A model generated the notes under the pieces. The model made no database searches and was not told the DNA's origin. It saw only the letters and a program-made list of their open reading frames with translations. Below, piece after piece: positions 1 through 4,541 of a stretch of 6,284 nucleotides of DNA. The stretch's first letter is position 1, and each line of letters begins with the position of its first letter. A program made the position numbers and the translations under genes. The stretch is from Oscillospiraceae bacterium (lineage in GTDB: Bacteria; Bacillota; Clostridia; Oscillospirales; Ruminococcaceae). The DNA lies in assembly GCA_016302225.1 (NCBI GenBank), contig JAEDOB010000139.1:1-6284 (forward strand), read 5' to 3'.

Positions 1-1
1 T

Positions 2-502
2 GACAGCTTTGTAATCTGCTCCAATCATACCAAGGCGAAGAAGATAGCATCGCATGGTGTATTTCGGATTGTCTGTGGTTTCAGGCTTGTTGTTGATACG
101 GCTCTGGTTTTTCGCAAATTCGCAAAGCATAGAAATAAAAGTGCAGTAGGCGCTTGTATCATCGTACTGCTCCACAGTAAACCAGGGAAAGCATTCTTTT
201 TCCTCATCAACAATAATATCAAGGCTGTCGGTTTTGAAAGCGGTCTTGAAAAGTTCACCCTTATTTTCTATAATTCTTCTCAGCCTTTCAAGTGTTGGTT
301 TGTTAACCAGTTCAAGCGGCATCTCTACTGTCAGACTGTTTTCTTCATCAGTTTCTTCGGCTGTCGGAATATTGTAGCCTCTGCGTATCAGTTCATCAAT
401 CAGATGCTGGGTTTCCTTGCTGTCAGCAGAATCGCTGATTTCAAGATTTCCCGCCTTAGTGACCGTGTAGTCTTTGCTGATTATGTATGCACAGGTTGGC
501 AT
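2..502 (-). CDS. Virulence-related protein homologue, 5'-truncated and running off the left edge
   Basis: This frame is open without a stop for 167 codons, from an ATG at 502 to the window edge. It resembles the 'virulence-related protein' family common in gut Bacillota conjugative elements and phages; its biochemical role is unknown. Features from memory of the family are LTVEMP (residues 57-62), FPWF (105-108), a Y-x2-FI-x2-LC helix (119-127) and the C-terminal signature MRCYLLRLGMIGADYK (150-165). The beginning reads MPTCAYIISKDYTV, which matches the family's inner segment (consensus like VPSxAYxxGDYTV). About 40 N-terminal residues are therefore missing upstream. The ATG at 502 lies inside the small terminase gene and has no Shine-Dalgarno site, so it is probably not a true start. 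I read this as a 3' fragment joined to the terminase gene by a deletion or a misassembly. Family assignment is fairly sure; expression is doubtful. Confidence 0.7.
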   Translation of the reverse strand, partial: MPTCAYIISKDYTVTKAGNLEISDSADSKETQHLIDELIRRGYNIPTAEETDEENSLTVEMPLELVNKPTLERLRRIIENKGELFKTAFKTDSLDIIVDEEKECFPWFTVEQYDDTSAYCTFISMLCEFAKNQSRINNKPETTDNPKYTMRCYLLRLGMIGADYKAV

Positions 503-902
503 AGTTCTGCGACATCGCAACGTATGGTGATGCAATTGCAGCACCTGTTGTGGGGTGCTTGGAAATATACCCGTACTTTGTGACTATCTGCTCACAGTGT
601 ATCCAACGTGAAATGCTCATTGCATACTGTTCTACAAGCTGACGGCTGACAATCTTCTCACAGGAGCGTTCTTTCAGCCACTGATAAGTTTCGGTATACA
701 CCTCATCAGCAAGCAGTTTTGTGCCGTCACGCTGTAATTCCTGCATGAATTCACGCACAGGCGGTGTTTCAGCTGATTCAATATCAGTCGGCTGCATCAT
801 GACTTCTGCTGATTTACCCTCAGCAATTTTCTCTGTCAGAGCCTTTCTTGGTCTGCCTGCTCCCGGTCTTGCACCGCCACGGTTGGTACCGTCTTTCGCC
901 AT
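456..902 (-). CDS. Phage terminase small subunit, P27-type, C-terminus replaced after a junction
   Basis: The small terminase recognises phage DNA (the cos or pac site) and hands it to the large subunit for packaging. The 148-residue product starts with the typical basic segment RGGARPGAGRPRK (8-20). The P27-like core follows: a helical region LADEVYTETYQWLKER (64-79), then RQLVEQYAMSISRWIHCEQ (87-105), and KHPTTGAAIASPYVAMSQNY (115-134). The start is set by a strong site, GGCGGTGA at 907-914, four bases before the ATG. After residue Y134 the family's usual helical tail (NLWYQIxxIVxEN-like) is missing. In its place are 14 unrelated residues (ANLCIHNQQRLHGH), which are the out-of-frame reading of the next gene. 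The protein is thus cut short by roughly 30-45 residues, a family-based estimate. It is probably non-functional or altered. No large terminase gene follows. Confidence 0.8.
   Translation of the reverse strand: MAKDGTNRGGARPGAGRPRKALTEKIAEGKSAEVMMQPTDIESAETPPVREFMQELQRDGTKLLADEVYTETYQWLKERSCEKIVSRQLVEQYAMSISRWIHCEQIVTKYGYISKHPTTGAAIASPYVAMSQNYANLCIHNQQRLHGH
498..506. other. Junction between small terminase and virulence-related gene
   Basis: On the minus strand the reading switches here from terminase sequence (SPYVAMSQNY) to the interior of a virulence-related protein gene (MPTCAYIIS) in the +1 frame. The join falls within the bases CAGAACTATGCC. There is no insertion sequence, target duplication or long repeat at the point. 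Both genes lose residues that their families normally have, so a deletion or a chimeric assembly fits better than a point frameshift. The breakpoint is known only to a few bases, because the parental sequences are not visible. Confidence 0.65.
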
Positions 903-958
903 GATGTCACCGCCTTTCTGAAATCAAAGAAATTCAAACACAATCGTAAAATGAGCAT

Positions 959-985
959 AAAAAATGCCGACTGAAAAAGTCGGCA
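959..985 (-). terminator. Intrinsic (Rho-independent) terminator
   Basis: A perfect 7-bp stem (965-971 pairing with 979-985, TGCCGAC/GTCGGCA) encloses a 7-base loop. On the minus strand it is followed directly by a run of six T (959-964). The plus strand has no T run after the stem, so termination is only in the gene direction. It sits after the HNH gene and the candidate cos region, 57 bases before the small terminase start. It would end the HNH transcript or weaken read-through into the terminase. Confidence 0.8.
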
Positions 986-1019
986 AATGTAGTTGTAATC
1001 GATATTTTTGCTAATTTTA

Positions 1020-1125
1020 AGTGCGAGGGGGCAATACACCCTTTGAATACCCGTTTTTGTGCGTGAGAGGGGGCGCCGGTCTTTTAGTGAATCCTCCGTA
1101 GAGAAATCGATACCCCCGGCGGTCA
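1020..1125 (-). other. Candidate cos/packaging-initiation region
   Basis: This non-coding stretch lies between the HNH gene and the small terminase, the usual place for cos in HK97-like phages that carry an HNH protein. On the minus strand it has a G-rich tract running into GGGGGTATCGATTTCTC (about 1101-1117), then a palindrome GGCGCC (1072-1077) set in CCGGCGCCCCC, then CACGCACAAAAACGG. From memory, similar layouts follow HNH genes in many Clostridia phages. A box GTGCG(TGAG)AGGGGGC occurs twice on the plus strand: 1059-1074, and 1021-1032 without the TGAG. These could be terminase contact sites. The nick position cannot be read from sequence, and function is inferred from position and base pattern only. 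Confidence 0.45.
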
Positions 1126-1127
1126 TC

Positions 1128-1472
1128 TCAGTAAGTATACACAGGATTCTTATCCTCAGTCCACGTTTTTTTGTCATGACATGACTTACATAAGGCTTGC
1201 CAGTTGTCCTGACTCCACATTAGTGTTTCGTCACCACGGTGTGGAATGATATGGTCAACAACTGTTGCAGGAACGTATCGTCCTTCAGCCATACAGCGTA
1301 CACACATGGGGTGCTTGCGGAGATAGGCTTTGCTAAGCCTTCGCCACTTGCTGGTGTAGCCACGCCTAGACGCAGACGGTCTGTTCGGCTGTTTATGTAT
1401 CTCACAGTACAGTTCGGCTGTAAGGTTGGGACAACCGGGGTGCTTGCAAGGTTTCAATGCTTTTCGAGGCAT
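1128..1472 (-). CDS. HNH endonuclease, phage packaging-associated
   Basis: A 114-residue HNH nuclease. The ββα-metal core is visible: CVRC (57-60) and CKSC (95-98) form the zinc knuckle, DHIIPH (73-78) holds the catalytic histidine H74, N90 lies in WSQDNWQALC, and H99 follows the second CxxC. An extra N-terminal Cys/His cluster (C9, H11, C14, C23, H26) probably binds a second zinc. In HK97-type phages such HNH proteins work with the terminase to cut DNA at cos (known from the family). The neighbours, a candidate cos region and a small terminase downstream, fit that job. The start at 1472 is preceded by AAGGAT (1481-1486), and a TATAAT box ends 22 bases before the ATG, so the leader is very short. 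The length is normal and the frame is intact. Confidence 0.9.
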   Translation of the reverse strand: MPRKALKPCKHPGCPNLTAELYCEIHKQPNRPSASRRGYTSKWRRLSKAYLRKHPMCVRCMAEGRYVPATVVDHIIPHRGDETLMWSQDNWQALCKSCHDKKTWTEDKNPVYTY

Positions 1473-1494
1473 TCTCTCACATCCTTTTTTCTTG

Positions 1495-1546
1495 ATTATA
1501 ATGATAGTACATTTCCTTAGTGTCTTTCAATGTCTTTTAGTGTCTT
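1495..1546 (-). promoter_or_regulatory. Putative phage late promoter: three 10-bp-spaced boxes plus TATAAT
   Basis: On the minus strand AAGACA occurs three times, at 1541-1546, 1531-1536 and 1521-1526, exactly 10 bp or one helical turn apart, each within an AAAGACAYTRA-like unit. Twenty bases further is a perfect TATAAT (1495-1500). The expected start of transcription is near 1488, just before the HNH ribosome binding site. No TTGACA-like -35 exists at the right spacing (it reads ACACTA), so the repeats occupy the -35 and upstream region. That is the pattern of an activator-dependent promoter. The adjacent DUF1492/ArpU-like regulator is the obvious candidate to bind. The first repeat overlaps the last codons and stop of that regulator gene. 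Confidence 0.6.
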
Positions 1547-1953
1547 TTTTCTGGAACAGTAATTTTTTGTAATGCACGTCCATGAATTTTATGTGTATAA
1601 CGCAAATCGTACCCAAGCTGATTGGCTATTTCTTCCCAGGATTTTTGATTTATGTATCGTAATTCAAGAAGTACTCTGTATTTTTCATCTTCAACCTTAC
1701 TTATTGCTGTTTTAACCTCTTGTTTCAAATCCACCAATGCATCAATATCCCTGTCAATTTCACTTTCAAGGTCGATAATCTTGGCTATGGTTTCTTCCAT
1801 TCTCCCGGTATTTCTGTTTGGACTATGGGGCATATCACTATAAACAGTTGTGACCTTTGTTGCAAGTTCATTCAAAGTCCTGACCTGCTCTATCTTTGAG
1901 TTTATCTGCATATCGAGATAACGTGCTTGTTCCATGTATTCTTTTGCTGTCAT
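1537..1953 (-). CDS. DUF1492/ArpU-like phage transcription regulator (sigma-region-4-type HTH)
   Basis: A 138-residue, charged, mostly helical protein. The N-terminal half has the family opening KEYMEQARYLDMQINSKIEQ (4-23) and the SDMPHSPNRNTGRMEE segment (39-54). A heptad-like coiled-coil stretch follows at about 52-88. The C-terminus is a helix-turn-helix similar to sigma-70 region 4, with VLLELRYINQKSWEEIANQL (94-113) and YTHKIHGRALQKI (119-131). Members of this group sit just before the packaging genes in many Bacillota phages and are thought to activate late transcription. The ATG lies two bases after the helicase stop (TAA), and GGAGGG at 1960-1965 inside the end of the helicase gene is an ideal ribosome binding site. 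The gene is thus the last of the replication operon and is probably expressed with it. Directly downstream are the spaced repeats and TATAAT that it may recognise. The protein is intact. Confidence 0.85.
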   Translation of the reverse strand: MTAKEYMEQARYLDMQINSKIEQVRTLNELATKVTTVYSDMPHSPNRNTGRMEETIAKIIDLESEIDRDIDALVDLKQEVKTAISKVEDEKYRVLLELRYINQKSWEEIANQLGYDLRYTHKIHGRALQKITVPEKRH

Positions 1954-1955
1954 TT

Positions 1956-2975
1956 TTAACCCTCCATTTCTGCCCTGACCGCTGTCATCAAGGCTGTCTG
2001 CGTTTCGTCCTTTTCCTTTAGTGCTTTCAGAATCCTTTCATCAACAGTTCCTTTTGTGACGATATGTTGTATAATGACTGTTTCGGATTTCTGTCCCTGT
2101 CTCCACAATCTTGCATTTGTCTGGCTGTACAGTTCCAGGCTCCATGTAAGTCCGAACCATACAAGAAAGTTTCCTCCGGATTGCAGATTAAGTCCATGTC
2201 CTGCTGATGCCGGGTGAATAAGTGCAACAGGGAGTTTTCCGCTGTTCCAGTTTTTTATGCTTTCGGCGGATTTAATTTCCTGGTAAATGATTCCCAATTT
2301 ATAGAGCCTTTCAGCAATTCTCGTTCTGTCATGCTTGAACCAGTATGCCACTAATACCGGCTTGCCGTTTGCCGATTCAATAATATCTTCAAGTGCGTCA
2401 AGCTTTCGGTTATGTATCGGAATGATTTCACCGCTGTCATCGTAAATTGCACCGTTGGACATCTGACACAGTTTATTACTGAGAGCCGCAGCATTTGCCA
2501 CTGTGATTTCTGTATCCTGAACTTCAAGAATAAGTTCGTCTTTCAGTTCCTTGTATTTTTCCTTTTCTGCCTCCGACATTTTCACGGCGTATTCGTTTGA
2601 AATCAGTTCTGGCATTTTCAAGTGGTCTACTGCTTTCATGGAAACTGTGATGTCGGATATTTTCTCGTATATCCTTTCTTCTGCATCGGGAAGTGGTTTG
2701 TAGGAATACACAATATAACCATTCTTCTTATCGGGTTTGAAATATTCGTTTCTGTACTGTCCGATAAAGCGTCCCAATCTCTCACCCATATCAAGCAGTC
2801 GGAACTCAGCAAATAAATCCAAAAGTCCGTTACTGGCAGGAGTACCTGTAAGTCCTACGATTCTTTTGACCTTTGGTCTTACTTTCATCAAAGCCTTGAA
2901 ACGTTTGCTTTGATGATTCTTGAAACTGGAAAGCTCATCAATGGAGAACAAGAGGTTTTGCCGCATCGAGAGCAT
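1956..2975 (-). CDS. SNF2-type phage DNA helicase, N-terminal lobe missing
   Basis: SF2/SNF2-family ATPase of the kind found in phage replication modules. What remains begins at motif II (IDELSS, residues 12-17). Next come motif III-like GLTGTPASNG (41-50), the linker with SDITVSMKAVDHLKMPEL (107-124), and helicase lobe 2 with motif V HPASAGHGLNLQ (254-265) and motif VI QTNARLWRQGQ (285-295). The family is usually about 450 residues; roughly 110-150 N-terminal residues, including the Walker A (motif I) ATP-binding loop, are absent. The first 11 residues of this open frame (MLSMRQNLLFS) are only the out-of-frame reading of the primase end. Real helicase homology starts near 2942. The ATG at 2975 has no Shine-Dalgarno site. 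Without motif I it cannot be an active ATPase. I treat it as a remnant produced by a deletion or chimera. The 3' end is normal and leads directly into the DUF1492 gene. Confidence 0.8.
   Translation of the reverse strand: MLSMRQNLLFSIDELSSFKNHQSKRFKALMKVRPKVKRIVGLTGTPASNGLLDLFAEFRLLDMGERLGRFIGQYRNEYFKPDKKNGYIVYSYKPLPDAEERIYEKISDITVSMKAVDHLKMPELISNEYAVKMSEAEKEKYKELKDELILEVQDTEITVANAAALSNKLCQMSNGAIYDDSGEIIPIHNRKLDALEDIIESANGKPVLVAYWFKHDRTRIAERLYKLGIIYQEIKSAESIKNWNSGKLPVALIHPASAGHGLNLQSGGNFLVWFGLTWSLELYSQTNARLWRQGQKSETVIIQHIVTKGTVDERILKALKEKDETQTALMTAVRAEMEG
2938..2950. other. Junction between primase and SNF2 helicase
   Basis: Minus-strand reading passes from primase sequence (MTNALDAAKPLVL) to SNF2 motif II (IDELSSFKN) within the bases CTCCATTGATGAG. 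The primase frame meets two consecutive TGA stops (2938-2940 and 2935-2937), while the helicase continues in another frame. The primase's helicase domain and the helicase's first lobe are both gone. From usual family sizes some 1.5-2 kb are missing, plus any gene between. No insertion sequence or long repeat is present. The consensus of both genes encodes a V/L-I-D-like stretch here, so a short ATTGAT microhomology is possible (inference). Confidence 0.7.
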
Positions 2976-4116
2976 TGGTCATACTGCGGATATGGCGGTA
3001 TTTCATTACAAAGGCTTTGAATGCAACATAATACTGATACTGCTTGTACGCATCAGTCTGTTCATCGTCAAGATTATCCCTGAATTTTTTACCGCCTGCA
3101 ACGGCAGAATCTCTGGCAATACCAAGGCTTTCAAGTTTTATAAGTGCCGCTTCAACCTGCTTATCAGCCTCTGCAAGCTGAATGTCGGTGTGTTCTATCA
3201 TAGCAAGTGTTACAGCGTGTTCAGATTCTTCCCAATATGTACCGTTATAGCGGAGATAATCGGTTGCAATTGTAAATGCCACTTCATCGGAAAAGCTGTC
3301 AACGAAAGTACGTGCCTCGCCAACATCAGAAAAATCTTCCGGGATAAGCGAATGTCTGCCGTATTCTTCGGGTGAGATATATCCGTCCTGTGAGGCTACT
3401 TTCTTTCCAAATTTACAGGCACTATGCCATATGGTTTCAAGTTCGTTATCGGGAAGAGGAGGTTCGCACTCATCAGCCTTTTCAAGAAATTTCTGATACG
3501 CAGTATCCGTTACACCAAAACGCTTTACAAGTTTTCCTGCAATGCGTGACATGGTGCTGTTGCGCTGTCCCTGCGGAATATTGCGGTTTGATTTCATAAG
3601 CGTGAGCCAGTCCTCAATGGAAAGACTGCCTTCATGCCAGTAAACATCACTTGGACAGCCGAAAAGAAAACGTGAGGCATCAAGGGCGTTTCCGTCAAAG
3701 AACGACAGTTCCTTATAGATTTTTGCTTTGATAGCTTTGTAAGAAAGAGCATCGTTGCAAGGTGCTGTGGGAAAAAACACATGAAATCTCGGACGGGCAG
3801 ATTTATTACCTTTTGGCAGCATATTATGACGGCTGTATGTAATCGCAAATGCCACATCGGTCAGGTTGTCAGCAAGAAATTCAGGTGTAATCCATTCATC
3901 GGGATTATCACTGTGGTCATTGTCGCAGTCCATGGGAACAACGTCTGACACAATGAAATTTGCATCACTGCGTGTGTTGTTTTTATACAGCGCACATACA
4001 TGGTCAGCGGTTATGGATTTCTTGAGGTCACCCTCACAGGTAATAACCCTCTGATTCGGATACAGCGTGTTTTTTTCATTACCTGTGCAGTCAGCGGTAT
4101 AAATGGTAAACTTCAT
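2938..4116 (-). CDS. Phage AEP-type primase with PriCT and start of D5 domain; helicase domain lost
   Basis: Makes primers for phage DNA replication. The N-terminal archaeo-eukaryotic primase fold shows the metal-binding DxD in VPMDCDND (D63, D65), the RPRFHVFFP strand with the catalytic histidine H112, and the third acidic residue D146 in NALDASRFLFG. A PriCT-like helical domain follows (about 182-240: QGQRNSTMSRIAGKLVKRFG, then LPDNELETIWHSACKFGKK). Next is the N-terminal part of the P4/D5-type helicase-associated region (about 265-388), ending at MTNALDAAKP. In the family this leads into an SF3 helicase with Walker A and B, for a total near 770-800 residues; here the frame stops at 392. 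The start is firm: it overlaps the previous stop (TAATG) and has GGAGG at 4124-4128, seven bases upstream. The primase catalytic part looks intact and could still be made, but without its motor. Confidence 0.8.
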   Translation of the reverse strand: MKFTIYTADCTGNEKNTLYPNQRVITCEGDLKKSITADHVCALYKNNTRSDANFIVSDVVPMDCDNDHSDNPDEWITPEFLADNLTDVAFAITYSRHNMLPKGNKSARPRFHVFFPTAPCNDALSYKAIKAKIYKELSFFDGNALDASRFLFGCPSDVYWHEGSLSIEDWLTLMKSNRNIPQGQRNSTMSRIAGKLVKRFGVTDTAYQKFLEKADECEPPLPDNELETIWHSACKFGKKVASQDGYISPEEYGRHSLIPEDFSDVGEARTFVDSFSDEVAFTIATDYLRYNGTYWEESEHAVTLAMIEHTDIQLAEADKQVEAALIKLESLGIARDSAVAGGKKFRDNLDDEQTDAYKQYQYYVAFKAFVMKYRHIRSMTNALDAAKPLVLH

Positions 4117-4529
4117 TACTTTTCCTCCAATTCTTCAGTAAAGTATCTTATCTTCATGTTCTTGCGTTTCGCACGGTTGATTTCAGACTGCATTCCTTTT
4201 GAAATAACATCACCGAACACCCACATCTCAACACACTTACTCATAAGGACAAAATTCATAAATATTGCGGTTTCACGTTCTTCGGGGATTGTATCGTCCA
4301 TAAACTGTGTAAAGAGCAGATGCGGTGCTATAGGGATATAATGCTTATCAACAGCAAAACGGCAGTACTTACGAGCCATTTCGATATTATGGTTTACATT
4401 GCCGGAGTAGGGTGAGCATATGTAAACAATCGGTCGGAAGTTGGCGGCTTTTTCTTCCTTTTCAATGTTAGTTAAAGCTTCATATTCTGTGGGGCTGTAA
4501 TAGCCCTCTGCGTTATACTTGTTTGCCAT
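4116..4529 (-). CDS. DUF4406 protein, nucleoside 2-deoxyribosyltransferase-like
   Basis: A 137-residue protein of the DUF4406 family, which belongs to the nucleoside 2-deoxyribosyltransferase superfamily (known relation). Visible features are the nucleotide-binding start VYICSPYSG (35-43), PIAPHLLFTQFMDD (66-79), the hydrophobic strand CVEMWVFGD (99-107), and SKGMQSEI (110-117). In the last, E116 sits where the superfamily has its catalytic glutamate (G-x3-E). A charged N-terminal tail of about 30 residues precedes the fold. The likely role is to handle free nucleosides or nucleotides during phage replication, but substrates for phage members are not established. The gene lies 12 bases after the polymerase stop. 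Its site AAGGAG (4538-4543) overlaps that stop and is eight bases from the ATG, so translation is probably coupled. Its own stop overlaps the primase start by one base. Intact and of normal length. Confidence 0.82.
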   Translation of the reverse strand: MANKYNAEGYYSPTEYEALTNIEKEEKAANFRPIVYICSPYSGNVNHNIEMARKYCRFAVDKHYIPIAPHLLFTQFMDDTIPEERETAIFMNFVLMSKCVEMWVFGDVISKGMQSEINRAKRKNMKIRYFTEELEEK

Positions 4530-4541
4530 GTTTTTGACTCC

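Noticed and set aside
25..258. Minus-strand open frame of 77 codons at the left edge
   Set aside because: It is the wrong frame of the virulence-related gene; the other minus frame is open from 502 to the edge and has clear family motifs.
903..957. Promoter for the small terminase after the terminator
   Set aside because: A weak TTTACG-like hexamer is present, but no TATAAT-like box lies at the right distance.
836..1177. Minus-strand open frame of 113 codons across the HNH end, the non-coding gap and the terminase start
   Set aside because: It has no family features, spans the terminator and candidate cos, and is out of frame with two well-supported genes.
2935..2950. Programmed frameshift joining primase and helicase
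   Set aside because: There is no slippery heptamer, two stops lie in a row, and whole domains are missing on both sides, which a frameshift would not explain.
2920..3375. Plus-strand open frame of 151 codons, hydrophobic and cysteine-rich
   Set aside because: It is antisense to the primase, without a ribosome binding site or recognisable domain; it is an antisense shadow.
4000..4341. Plus-strand open frame of 113 codons
   Set aside because: It lies antisense across the primase start and DUF4406 genes, with no motif and no start signal.
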